Shown here in pieces: positions 45,792-53,673 of a stretch of 64,000 nucleotides of DNA. The notes below the pieces were generated by a model. It was not told where the DNA came from. It worked only from the letters and a program-made list of their open reading frames with translations, and ran no database searches. This stretch comes from Balneolaceae bacterium (lineage in GTDB: Bacteria > Bacteroidota > Rhodothermia > Balneolales > Balneolaceae), in NCBI GenBank assembly GCA_017640665.1, contig JAEPQE010000002.1:248001-312000 (forward strand). The letters run 5' to 3'. Each line of letters begins with the position of its first letter. Position 1 is the stretch's first letter. A program made the translations under genes and the position numbers.

Positions 45792-46886
45792 CTAAACATT
45801 AAACCTGAAGAGCATCACATCGCCATCGGCAACGATATACTCTTTCCCTTCCTGGCGCATTTTTCCTGCTTCTTTAGCCCCTTTCTCCCCTTTTAAATCT
45901 ACATAGTCCTGGTAAGCGATTGTCTCAGCGCGAATAAATCCCTTTTCGAAATCGGTATGAATAACTCCAGCTGCTTGTGGCGCTTTAGTTCCTTTCTTGA
46001 TTGTCCAGGCCCGGGCTTCTTTTGGTCCGGCTGTGAAATAAGTGATTAATCCAAGTTCGGAATATGCTCCCTTTATCAGGCGATCCAGCCCGCCACTACT
46101 AACCCCGAGTTCTTCCAAAAACATCTCTTTCTCTTCTTCATCCAGCTCAGCTATTTCTGCTTCGATTTTAGCGCAGAACATAACAACCTCATCCCCGAAA
46201 CCAGCTGCAACACTCTTCACCGCTTCTACCAGGTTGTTACCTGTTTCTAAATCTTCTTCCCCAACGTTGCAGGCATATAAAACGGGCTTTGCTGAAAGAA
46301 GAAAGAGATCACTATAAGCTTCTTTATCGTCATTGGAAGCTTCAAAAGTTCGGGCAGTGTTTCCATTCTCAAGATGTGCTCTAAGCCGATCAACTATATC
46401 AAGTTGAGCTTTGAATACTTTATCTCCGCTTTTAGATTGTTTCCTTAATGTATCTACCCGCTTTTCAACACTTTCTAAATCTTTTAAAATTAATTCAGAT
46501 TCTATAATTGCAATGTCTCGTTCGGGGTCTACATCTCCTTCAACATGAATAATATCATCATCCACAAAACACCGAACCACATGGATAATGAGGTCTGTTT
46601 CCCGGATATTGGATAGGAATGCATTCCCCTTCCCTTTTCCTTCTGCAGCCCCGGCTACTAACCCGGCTATATCAACAAATTCTATGGCTGTCGGGATCAC
46701 ATTTGCAGACCCTGCGATCTCAGCAAGATTCAATAAACGCTCATCCGGTATAGAAACCTGACCAACATTAGGGTCGATGGTACAAAAAGGAAAGTTAGCT
46801 GATTCAGCACCGCCATTACTCAGTGCGTTAAAAAGTGTGGATTTACCTACGTTGGGCAACCCAACAATTCCGCATTTAAGACTCAT
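45792..46886 (-). CDS. ychF: Redox-responsive ATPase YchF (Obg-family)
   Basis: YchF is a conserved Obg-family P-loop protein that prefers ATP over GTP and binds ribosomes. The 364 residues include the P-loop GLPNVGKSTLFNAL, FVDIAGLVAGAAEGKGKGN and the specificity region (NVGEEDL). The C-terminal TGS domain is intact (YFTAGPKEARAWTIKKGTKAPQAAGVIHTDFEKGFIRAETI). It is the first of three minus-strand genes going left from nusB. Confidence 0.95.
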   Translation of the reverse strand: MSLKCGIVGLPNVGKSTLFNALSNGGAESANFPFCTIDPNVGQVSIPDERLLNLAEIAGSANVIPTAIEFVDIAGLVAGAAEGKGKGNAFLSNIRETDLIIHVVRCFVDDDIIHVEGDVDPERDIAIIESELILKDLESVEKRVDTLRKQSKSGDKVFKAQLDIVDRLRAHLENGNTARTFEASNDDKEAYSDLFLLSAKPVLYACNVGEEDLETGNNLVEAVKSVAAGFGDEVVMFCAKIEAEIAELDEEEKEMFLEELGVSSGGLDRLIKGAYSELGLITYFTAGPKEARAWTIKKGTKAPQAAGVIHTDFEKGFIRAETIAYQDYVDLKGEKGAKEAGKMRQEGKEYIVADGDVMLFRFNV

Positions 46887-46903
46887 TAATTATCTGATTA
46901 TTT

Positions 46904-47578
46904 TTAAAAATCTATTCTAGTTTGTTGAACAAAATCCATTTCCGGAAGCAATACCGCTGTTAGTTTGCCAAGATGTTCGTATACACAACCAGTGTCGATA
47001 CCAACCATATTTTTTCCAGTAATTGGAGACCGGACCGGAGTGTGACCGAAAACTACGGTTTTTTCCCAAACATTATCTTCTGCTTCTATGTGATCTCTTC
47101 TCCATAAAAAACTGTTCCAAAGCCTCCGGGTTGCGACGGCTTCTTTAATGGTGATATTGGGAGGAATTCCTCCGTGCACGAAAAACCATCTAGAAGCATC
47201 ATGATACAGTTTTGTATTTGTGAAAAACCTAAGGTGATTCTGTGGAATTTCTAAGCTCGAATCCCCTTTTTGATACGATTCCATAGTCGCATCTCCCCCA
47301 TTGTCAAACCAATCCAGCATGTGCTTACTCGGATAAGCCATTAACAGCATTGCATCGTGATTTCCTCTCAGGAATACGCAGTTATGCGAATTTGAGAACT
47401 CTATCAGGATATCCACAACTCCCTTAGAGTCAGGTCCCCGGTCTACATAGTCCCCTAAAAATACATACGTACGGGTAGTACCATATCCTTCATCCAGGCG
47501 ATTAAGTAATGCTTGTAACGTTTTTGAACAGCCATGAATATCACCAATGGCTATCACATCTTGATGTTCGGAACTCAT
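46904..47578 (-). CDS. PPP-family metallophosphatase (protein phosphatase/Ap4A hydrolase-like)
   Basis: The 224-residue protein has the serial PPP motifs IGDIHGCSKTL, FLGDYVDRGPDS and FLRGNHDAML, then FFVHGGIPP and VVFGHTP. This is the bacterial type that includes PrpA and small Ser/Thr phosphatases, and ApaH is a close alternative. Translation is coupled to nusB by a 4-base ATGA overlap, which hints at a shared regulatory role with transcription antitermination. Confidence 0.87.
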   Translation of the reverse strand: MSSEHQDVIAIGDIHGCSKTLQALLNRLDEGYGTTRTYVFLGDYVDRGPDSKGVVDILIEFSNSHNCVFLRGNHDAMLLMAYPSKHMLDWFDNGGDATMESYQKGDSSLEIPQNHLRFFTNTKLYHDASRWFFVHGGIPPNITIKEAVATRRLWNSFLWRRDHIEAEDNVWEKTVVFGHTPVRSPITGKNMVGIDTGCVYEHLGKLTAVLLPEMDFVQQTRIDF

Positions 47579-48039
47579 TTTCCGGTCGATCTCTCGATCA
47601 ATCCTCTTCCTTTTTTGTTAATTTTTCCTTGCTTACTGAGTTCTAAAAGCGAAGCATCAAGAATTCCGTTCACGAATTTACCGGATTTTGCTGTAGAATA
47701 TTTTTTTACGATCTCAATCGCTTCGTTGATCGTTACTTTAGTGGGTATCTCTTCGAAGTAAATAAACTCGCACAACGCCATTTTAAGTACAATTAGGTCA
47801 ATCATGGCAAGGCGATTGATATCCCAGTTTTTTATGTGTGATTCAATGATCTCGTTAAACTGGCTTTCATTATCCAGGGTTCTAAAAAACAGTTTTTCAG
47901 CAAACCGACGAGCCTCTTTTTCCTTGCCTACCTTCTCTTTGATAATAGTATCGGTGATGTACTGAACAGTATCCCCGCTTTGTTGATGTGCGTAAATAGA
48001 TTGAAGAACGGTTTCGCGAACGAGGCGACGATTAATCAT
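47575..48039 (-). CDS. nusB: Transcription antitermination factor NusB
   Basis: NusB binds boxA RNA with S10 (NusE) and supports rRNA antitermination. The 154-residue, mostly helical protein starts NRRLVRETVLQSIYAHQQS and ends with the family block KMALCEFIYFEEIPTKVTINEAIEIVKKYSTAKSGKFVNGILDA. Length is normal for the short NusB type. A Bacteroidota-type promoter is visible upstream. Confidence 0.94.
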   Translation of the reverse strand: MINRRLVRETVLQSIYAHQQSGDTVQYITDTIIKEKVGKEKEARRFAEKLFFRTLDNESQFNEIIESHIKNWDINRLAMIDLIVLKMALCEFIYFEEIPTKVTINEAIEIVKKYSTAKSGKFVNGILDASLLELSKQGKINKKGRGLIERSTGK

Positions 48040-48066
48040 GTGATAAAACTAAGAAATTTAACGCGC

Positions 48067-48093
48067 CAAAGATAAACAATATTCAACACACAA
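48067..48093 (-). promoter_or_regulatory. Probable nusB promoter
   Basis: On the minus strand TTG (48091-48093), 16 bases, then TATCTTTG (48067-48074) fit the Bacteroidota -33/-10 pattern about 30 bases before the nusB start. Confidence 0.42.
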
Positions 48094-48150
48094 TATTCAT
48101 TAATCAACACTCATTTTTACTTCCTTGTTAAATATTGAATGTTGTATATT
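48078..48150. repeat. Imperfect inverted repeat between nusB and tRNA-Val
   Basis: Arms 48078-48097 and 48131-48150 are inverted copies with 17 of 20 matches, separated by 33 bases. Each arm overlaps a candidate promoter (nusB leftward, tRNA rightward). A hairpin, or evolutionary copying of promoter sequence, are both possible. Confidence 0.6.
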
Positions 48151-48152
48151 CG
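48125..48152 (+). promoter_or_regulatory. Possible tRNA-Val promoter
   Basis: TTG, 17 bases and TATATTCG end seven bases before the mature tRNA start. The -10 deviates by one base from TAnnTTTG. Confidence 0.3.
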
Positions 48153-48158
48153 AGCATT

Positions 48159-48232
48159 GCGTCCGTAGCTCAGTTGGTTAGAGTATCACATTGACATTGT
48201 GGGGGTCACTGGTTCGAATCCAGTCGGACGCA
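48159..48232 (+). tRNA. tRNA-Val (GAC anticodon)
   Basis: The 74-base gene folds as a standard cloverleaf. The acceptor arms GCGTCCG/CGGACGC pair fully, the D-arm is GCTC...GAGT, the anticodon loop TTGACAT presents GAC (valine, GUC codons), and the T-arm is ACTGG-TTCGAAT-CCAGT. The discriminator base is A and CCA is not encoded. The 3' end from 48216 is the attachment site of the integrated element, and the gene is left intact. Confidence 0.93.
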
Positions 48233-48234
48233 CT
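48216..48234. repeat. attL core, 19-bp direct repeat
   Basis: GAATCCAGTCGGACGCACT at the tRNA-Val 3' end recurs exactly at 55040-55058. Such a tRNA-end duplication is the usual product of tyrosine-integrase insertion. Confidence 0.9.
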
Positions 48235-48239
48235 AAAAT

Positions 48240-48273
48240 CCTATATAAGTTATTAATTTATATAGGTTTTTTT
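48240..48273 (+). terminator. Terminator after tRNA-Val
   Basis: A 9-bp AT-rich stem (CCTATATAA/TTATATAGG) followed by seven T's ends the tRNA transcript. It lies inside the element, so the element supplies this terminator. Confidence 0.6.
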
Positions 48274-48279
48274 ATTTCG

Positions 48280-48303
48280 TAGTACAAAGATTGGTACAAA
48301 CAT
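48280..48303 (+). repeat. Left-end tandem 12-mers (candidate integrase arm sites)
   Basis: Two abutting 12-mers, TAGTACAAAGAT and TGGTACAAACAT, share 10 of 12 bases. The second is identical to the pair at the right end of the element. Confidence 0.6.
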
Positions 48304-48308
48304 CATTG

Positions 48309-48875
48309 TTAATTCATATTTGGACTTTTGACCTTAAGGTATTCAACACCTAGACTATCAATCTTAGTAATGTATACCCCCCCAGTTTTATATTTATTAG
48401 TTGTCCGTACTATTTGATCAATTTGTAGTTCTATTTCTTTGGAAGGCTTATTTAATCCTTTTTCCAATCTTGAGGAAAGTGAATCTAGCCTCATCATCCC
48501 TCCTTGATTTGATAAATAGATTGATAAATTAATCCAGTTTAATTGCATCTCAACGCCTTTAAGTTGCGAATCTGAATCTAGAGAATCTGAATTTGTGCTT
48601 TCTCTATTAAATTCTATTCCTAGAATGTTATCATTTAACTTTGTATTTGTAGTAATTCTTTCCCCTTCAATAAGGTTTTCAAATAGTAGATTTATTCCTA
48701 CTGCACCAGCACTTATAAAACCAGATATAACAATACAAAGAGCTATCAGAAGAAAGTAGTGTTTTGATTTTAGTTCGGACTTACCAATCAACCAATAAAT
48801 CGTTAAGGCTATTACTGAAAGACATACCCCTACAATTCCTCCGTTTAAAAAGGCATCAATTATTTCTACACCCAT
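48309..48875 (-). CDS. Hypothetical membrane protein of the element
   Basis: The 188-residue protein has two or three N-terminal hydrophobic segments (FLNGGIVGVCLSVIALTIYWLI and FLLIALCIVISGFISAGAVGINLLF) and a polar C-terminal domain rich in coiled-coil-like heptads (SLSSRLEKGLNKPSKEIELQIDQIV). I do not recognise the family. It is the last gene of the element, 11 bases after the YegP-like gene. Confidence 0.6.
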   Translation of the reverse strand: MGVEIIDAFLNGGIVGVCLSVIALTIYWLIGKSELKSKHYFLLIALCIVISGFISAGAVGINLLFENLIEGERITTNTKLNDNILGIEFNRESTNSDSLDSDSQLKGVEMQLNWINLSIYLSNQGGMMRLDSLSSRLEKGLNKPSKEIELQIDQIVRTTNKYKTGGVYITKIDSLGVEYLKVKSPNMN

Positions 48876-48886
48876 AATTCAATTAG

Positions 48887-49045
48887 CTATGAACCTGTAT
48901 ATCCGTTTCTTTGAGCATTTGCAACACAATTAGCTCTTGAACTGTAGCCTTCAGATGAAGCACCTACTATACGTCCATTAGATGCTATTCTTCTCCATCT
49001 CCACTCTCCAGCATTATCTTGATATATCTCCCATTTATCTGCCAT
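48887..49045 (-). CDS. Small single-repeat YegP/DUF1508-like protein
   Basis: An ATG at 49045 starts a 52-residue frame. Its key features are KWEIYQDNAGEWRWRR, an ASNGRIVGASSEGYSS block and a C-terminal CVANAQRNGY, which is one full DUF1508 repeat. YegP proteins normally have two such repeats, but single-repeat forms exist. The function is unknown. Co-orientation and close spacing put it with the membrane protein downstream. Confidence 0.85.
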   Translation of the reverse strand: MADKWEIYQDNAGEWRWRRIASNGRIVGASSEGYSSRANCVANAQRNGYTGS

Positions 49046-49129
49046 AACTATATTTATTGATTAAAGTTTATACTTAAAATAATAAGTTAATGTTAAAGCG
49101 CAAGTGAAATAAAGTCTTACAATTATAAT

Positions 49130-50056
49130 TTATTTATAGGGCTTAAAATCTAATTTCACCCCATCTGGAATAGTCGCCATGTAGTTAGAAACCCAATAGG
49201 CACCGTCAAGTTCTTTTACAGGAAGTGTAAAGTCTATCTGACCATTTGAAGTTTCTAGAGAACCATGAAATAACCAAATTAGCGTTCCATGCTCATCCTG
49301 CTCATAACTTAGTAAATCAATTGGAATTTGATAGACTACTTTCTTCCAATTAAAAGTCATTTTAAGAGATAGTCCAATGAAAACTTTTTCCCAATAAAAA
49401 TAGAACGGTGTATTAATATCTATTTGAAGAGTTTTTTTCCCAGTAGAATCCTCTTTCACATAAGGCACACTATCAGCGCATATATCTAAAAGAGATACTT
49501 TTTCTTTTTTAGAATATGAAAAAATCTTATCGGAGTACTTTATCCCCCTTAAATCAAACTCATTTTCGTCTAAGAAATAAACATCTAGATCAATCGGGGA
49601 GAAATTGAACTCCATACTTTCAAAATTCTCAATACTAAACTCTTGATAATTTGATTCAAATTTGAAAAAATTTACTGGAATTTGCTCATTAGGTATTTCC
49701 CTAAGTTCCACTAGCATAATCCTATTACCCTGATTTCGAGCAATCTCTTTAGTACTTTTTGTAAAACCTGCCTTTGATACACATAGAAGATGTTGTGCAC
49801 CTACATTATTAAGTTTTTCTACCCAACCCCTAAAATCATTTGAACTAGGTTTACTCTTTCTATTTTGTATTTCAACAATAGTAATACTTTCTCTTGGTGC
49901 TTCTCCCTTCTTAATTACAAGGTCACATTGAGTATAAAATTTACCTCCAGTATTGAGTAGAGGTAACTTAACATCACGTTCTATTACAGTATCACTGTCT
50001 ATTGATTTCTCAATCAGTTCAACAATCTCTTCGAAATACTTACCCTTATTTATCAA
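49130..50056 (-). CDS. Putative PD-(D/E)XK nuclease-like protein
   Basis: The first 150 of 308 residues look like a restriction-endonuclease fold: GKYFEEIVELIEKSI, then YTQCDLVIKKG (aspartate) and TIVEIQNRK (glutamate in an ExQ motif), then RGWVEKLNNVGAQHLLCVSKAGF. This D...ExQ/K order matches Mrr-like or holiday-junction-type nucleases. The remaining half is beta-rich and unrecognised. A role in defence or DNA processing is a guess. The gene sits between the SH3 protein and the YegP-like gene. Confidence 0.5.
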   Translation of the reverse strand: MINKGKYFEEIVELIEKSIDSDTVIERDVKLPLLNTGGKFYTQCDLVIKKGEAPRESITIVEIQNRKSKPSSNDFRGWVEKLNNVGAQHLLCVSKAGFTKSTKEIARNQGNRIMLVELREIPNEQIPVNFFKFESNYQEFSIENFESMEFNFSPIDLDVYFLDENEFDLRGIKYSDKIFSYSKKEKVSLLDICADSVPYVKEDSTGKKTLQIDINTPFYFYWEKVFIGLSLKMTFNWKKVVYQIPIDLLSYEQDEHGTLIWLFHGSLETSNGQIDFTLPVKELDGAYWVSNYMATIPDGVKLDFKPYK

Positions 50057-50059
50057 AAG

Positions 50060-51145
50060 CTAATCTTGAAAAGAAGTTAAAATTCCATCTACAATATATA
50101 AGTATGTTCGATTCGAAATTGTACCATATATCAATTGTTCTCGGACCGTAAATTGAGTAACTGTTCTATTAACATCATCAGGTTCTCCCCAACTTGCTAT
50201 AACCATCTCTTTTGTCATACCAATTCTTATTGACCCATTTAGTATATCACTTTTATTTTGCTCAGTTAATGAACTTTCATTTTGAGTAACAAAGTCTCTT
50301 CTTCTTTTTTCTGTATTTCTTCTTATTTGTTCTGTAATAGAGTAAGGTCGAATTAACTCTTCCGAAACTATACTTGAATGCATCCAACCCTCGATATAAT
50401 TATCTTTTTCAGAATCTATATCAAAGGAAAATAAATCTATTTTATCATAGTCTCTTATTAATAAATTTACCCATTCACCTTCTCTAGCTATTTCATATAA
50501 TTTATCTCCTCTTTCTATTACTTGAATTACTTCACCTGAGGTTGAAGGACTCGACCTTAAATTTGCAGCATCTGATTTTACCCATACTGGTTTTTTCTCA
50601 ATTATAGCTATTCGGTTCTTTATCAAATCTAATCTTTCCTCTCTTACCTTTCGCTCATCTTCTTTAATTTTTTCACTGATTCTTTTCTTTTTTTGTATTT
50701 GTTCTTGAATACTTTTGAAATCTATAAAGTTTAAATAATGCACATACCCTTCAATACCGTTAATTCTTACTTTTACGTAATTGTTTTCGTAAATATCAAT
50801 AATAATACCTTTGTCTCCTGCTTTGGTAGTGTAAAGAGTTGTAGCAGGATAACCTGCCTTATCTCTTACTGGTGAATTAGGCTCTATCTTTAAGTCTTCA
50901 TATTCTCCCCCAAAGCTTACTACTTCCAAGCTATCAAGTAAAAAGTTAATTCTCTTCATTCTTGATTCAATTATTGCAAGACTATCAATCAGTTTTCCTT
51001 GATCTAGTTTAAGTTCTTTGAGCTCGATTGATAAAGTTTCCTTTGTGACCTCTTGCCCTAATAGTAAACCCCCTAAAGAAAATGTGATTAACATCACTAC
51101 TATTGAGATAAATGCTATTCTCTTTTTTCTTATTCTTTCTTTCAT
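50060..51145 (-). CDS. SH3b-domain membrane-anchored protein with OmlA-like C terminus
   Basis: The 361-residue protein has an N-terminal membrane helix (IAFISIVVMLITFSLGGLLLG), coiled coils and two SH3b domains: about 85-140 (TTKAGDKGIIIDIYENNYVKVRINGIEGYVHY) and 190-255 (AANLRSSPSTSGEVIQVIERGDKLYEI). The C-terminal IRIGMTKEMVIASWGEPDDVNRT resembles SmpA/OmlA (BamE). It should be exposed outside the inner membrane. It lies four bases upstream of the nuclease-like gene. Its role in the element is unknown. Confidence 0.7.
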   Translation of the reverse strand: MKERIRKKRIAFISIVVMLITFSLGGLLLGQEVTKETLSIELKELKLDQGKLIDSLAIIESRMKRINFLLDSLEVVSFGGEYEDLKIEPNSPVRDKAGYPATTLYTTKAGDKGIIIDIYENNYVKVRINGIEGYVHYLNFIDFKSIQEQIQKKKRISEKIKEDERKVREERLDLIKNRIAIIEKKPVWVKSDAANLRSSPSTSGEVIQVIERGDKLYEIAREGEWVNLLIRDYDKIDLFSFDIDSEKDNYIEGWMHSSIVSEELIRPYSITEQIRRNTEKRRRDFVTQNESSLTEQNKSDILNGSIRIGMTKEMVIASWGEPDDVNRTVTQFTVREQLIYGTISNRTYLYIVDGILTSFQD

Positions 51146-51240
51146 AGCTTTTGCGTTTTAATTTGTCTCGTAAGAATTTAAACTCTTATGAATATTATGT
51201 TTATATATGTTTTTAAACATTAATTATCAATGGTGAGTTT

Positions 51241-51280
51241 TGGGACTATAGACAAGCCCAGAGGGATAGTCCCATTTTTT
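51241..51280 (+). terminator. Plus-strand hairpin with T-run, unknown role
   Basis: A perfect 9-bp stem (TGGGACTAT/ATAGTCCCA) with a 16-base loop is followed by six T's on the strand opposite to the element genes. It could end a small antisense RNA or serve as a replication-origin hairpin. The rest of the gene-free stretch 51146-51477 shows only the Rep terminator. Confidence 0.4.
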
Positions 51281-51406
51281 CTTTCAGTTTTAAGCGTTTC
51301 AAATTTTTAAGCTATTCTCGCATATTGTTACCTTTTTTCTTCTCGTACTCTACTGCATTTACTATCTACAATAGCAACAGAGGGTATTTTAGACTTTCTT
51401 CCATAA

Positions 51407-51440
51407 ATAAAAAAAGGAGTGCATCATAGATACACCCCTT
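51407..51440 (-). terminator. Terminator downstream of the Rep gene
   Basis: On the minus strand AAGGGGTG pairs with CACTCCTT (one G-T wobble) and is followed by a run of T's, about 40 bases after the Rep stop. Confidence 0.65.
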
Positions 51441-51477
51441 CCATTGGTTGAGTAATAGTTAATAAGTTAGATGAGCT

Positions 51478-52503
51478 TTAGTAGTTAATCACTACCCATT
51501 TCAAGGCATTTAGCATAAAGACATAGCTACCCCAGACTTCTATATTTTGTGGTCTCTTAACTAACCTTGCCATTCTTTCGCTTTTGTGCCCTAGATAATT
51601 ACTTAACAACCTTCTGAAGGCGATTGCCTGATTTCCTGTTAGCTCAAAGTTCTCGATAATTAAATCACCCCAGTTTCTTGAGGTTGCCCAGTATCTACCT
51701 TGATCAATGAGTTTATCTTCCTGTTCTTTAGACATATACTTAGAAACATACACGGTAGCCATTCTCATACTTTTTAGCACTTGAACATTCGTTCCTACCC
51801 TTAAATGTTCTTCCATTTTAACTTCCCACCCAGTTTGAACTATTTCATACCATGCAAAGGAAATCCATTTCTTTGTGTATTCTACCATTTTATTTTTCGT
51901 GGTATATACAATTAAGTGATAATGAGGTGCTCCTCTCTTTTGAGATTCCAGTCTCCACATATAAGCGACCTCTCCAAATTCTCTTTTCATTCGTTTTAGA
52001 AATACATCTAAATCTCGTTTATATCGTTCTCTCTTAGTTGGGTAAATACCTGGATAAGTAAGGGTAACAAACAAAGGTTTCTTTCCACTTTGAAAATCTA
52101 CCTTATTGAGTTTCTTAAGCATATTAAGCCGAGATTTCTTAGAAAAGGACGTGATATCTCCTTCTTTTCTTTCAGGTGGATTTAATTCTGTTTGTTTTAC
52201 CTTTTTAAAAAATGCCCAACCAGTCTCCTTATACATTCTTTGGGCATATACTTCTGATTTTTCATTAACCAAAGCAGGTTTAGTTAAGACTTTGTTCATA
52301 AGGTCAGAGAACATATGGAGATCGGGAGTTTTCTCATTTATCTGACAGCTATTACCAAATAAAGTAACCTCCCATTCTAGAAGTCTCGAATAATGCTTTT
52401 TAGTTTCTACTGATCTAAATAAATCTGTTCTCTGTTGCTCATAAACCTCTTCTAATTGCTCTTCGAATTCCTCAAACGATAAACCTACTGGAGCAGAATT
52501 CAT
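51478..52503 (-). CDS. HUH rolling-circle replication initiation protein
   Basis: The 341-residue protein carries the three HUH motifs in order: FVTLTYP (motif 1), RGAPHYHLIVY with its two histidines (motif 2) and VYVSKYMSKE with the nicking tyrosine (motif 3). The arrangement resembles Reps of ssDNA phages and small rolling-circle plasmids and not IS200/IS605 transposases, which are much shorter. It would nick at an origin and prime replication of the excised circle. It starts one base after the HTH gene stop. Confidence 0.8.
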   Translation of the reverse strand: MNSAPVGLSFEEFEEQLEEVYEQQRTDLFRSVETKKHYSRLLEWEVTLFGNSCQINEKTPDLHMFSDLMNKVLTKPALVNEKSEVYAQRMYKETGWAFFKKVKQTELNPPERKEGDITSFSKKSRLNMLKKLNKVDFQSGKKPLFVTLTYPGIYPTKRERYKRDLDVFLKRMKREFGEVAYMWRLESQKRGAPHYHLIVYTTKNKMVEYTKKWISFAWYEIVQTGWEVKMEEHLRVGTNVQVLKSMRMATVYVSKYMSKEQEDKLIDQGRYWATSRNWGDLIIENFELTGNQAIAFRRLLSNYLGHKSERMARLVKRPQNIEVWGSYVFMLNALKWVVINY

Positions 52504-52504
52504 C

Positions 52505-52801
52505 TTAACCCCCTTGGCTTTGTAGAGGGTTAAGACGATTCTGCTCTAGGTACTCTTCTATACCATCAGTTGGGTAAAGTATCTTTCTTCCTTCTTGAGA
52601 AAACGGGATTCTACGTTCGTCTCGTAGATATTGGCAGGTTCGGCGACTCCAACCCGTGAGTTCCATTAACTCTTCAGTAGTTAGCCAAGGTTTCCTTTTG
52701 GCTTTTCTTATAAGGTGAGGTAGTTCTTGTTCTAAAAGCTGTTTAACAGCCTCGTTGACGACTTGAGCTAGTTCGTCTTTTGTTGTGATATAAGCATTCA
52801 T
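52505..52801 (-). CDS. HTH DNA-binding protein (excisionase-like)
   Basis: A 98-residue protein whose centre (WLTTEELMELTGWSRRTCQYLRDERRIPFSQEGRKILYPTDGIEEYL) is a winged HTH_17/MerR-type domain, typical of excisionase-like proteins encoded next to integrases in Bacteroidota. It probably controls excision or Rep expression. It is tightly coupled to the Rep gene. Confidence 0.85.
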   Translation of the reverse strand: MNAYITTKDELAQVVNEAVKQLLEQELPHLIRKAKRKPWLTTEELMELTGWSRRTCQYLRDERRIPFSQEGRKILYPTDGIEEYLEQNRLNPLQSQGG

Positions 52802-52897
52802 TAGTACGCGATTTTGTTATGATTTCGCGCAAACCTAATGCATCTAAAATGCTGTTATTAAGACATAAGGGGGCTTATGACATGACGGAAGTACTTA

Positions 52898-53665
52898 TTA
52901 CATATCATTCAATACTCTATCAATTCTTCTATCAATTGACCGTTCCGAAAGCTCTCCTGCTAGATCATTTTCAATTAAAGCTTTTCTGATTTGATTCTTA
53001 TTGGGTTGTCCTTCATAATCACCTGAAGAGTGGATAAACTTTTTATATCCTTTTTCACCTTTTTCTGCTTTTTTAATTAAGTCAACTACAAACGGATGAA
53101 TTTCTTCTTGTGGTGCTGTTTTATCTAAAGGTCTGTGATAGATTTTTTCCTCTTTTATTTGTTCTTGGTATTCAAACTCTGTTTTTAGTTTTACTTTTTT
53201 AGGGTAATTATCTAAAACTACACTTTCGATTAAATCATCTAGAACATATTTATGTTTAAAAAACTTTAACCTTTTTGAATATGCGATTTTAGCTTTATTG
53301 AAATTAAATTTCAGCCCTACTTCATCAAGTTCCGGATTATCTTTCTTGATTTTACCGATATAATATTCAATTAGATCAAAGTCAGTTACTATACTATTAT
53401 CAATACAGTTAATTAGTTCATCTTTGGTTTGTGAGTCATTTATATTATCAAGTGCTCGCTTCAAGACTCTTTTAAAATGGTTAACCGTTTCTTCAAGTTT
53501 ATAATAAGTTTCATCAACCCCATTTTTTATCTGAACTATAAGTGAAAATCCAAAATGAGGTGACTGTTTTTTTGCTATCTTATTATATGTCCTCCGGTAG
53601 TCATTTCCGATGATTTCATACTTTTTTTTGATTTCTTGTACAAATGGTAATTGTTTCTCTTCCAC
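52898..53665 (-). CDS. Unknown element protein
   Basis: The 255 residues are charged and mainly helical, with no membrane segment or motif I recognise. The C-terminal third (FVVDLIKKAEKGEKGYKKF, then ALIENDLAGELSERSIDRRIDRVL) may form a small DNA-binding helical domain. It begins eight bases after the integrase stop, so the two are likely co-transcribed. A role in integration or maintenance is inferred only from position. Confidence 0.6.
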   Translation of the reverse strand: MEEKQLPFVQEIKKKYEIIGNDYRRTYNKIAKKQSPHFGFSLIVQIKNGVDETYYKLEETVNHFKRVLKRALDNINDSQTKDELINCIDNSIVTDFDLIEYYIGKIKKDNPELDEVGLKFNFNKAKIAYSKRLKFFKHKYVLDDLIESVVLDNYPKKVKLKTEFEYQEQIKEEKIYHRPLDKTAPQEEIHPFVVDLIKKAEKGEKGYKKFIHSSGDYEGQPNKNQIRKALIENDLAGELSERSIDRRIDRVLNDM

Positions 53666-53673
53666 TATAACTA

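Noticed and set aside
51478-52503. IS200/IS605-type transposase
   Set aside because: The HUH motifs are present, but the protein is more than twice the usual size and has phage/plasmid Rep-like spacing and motif 3. No IS ends were found.
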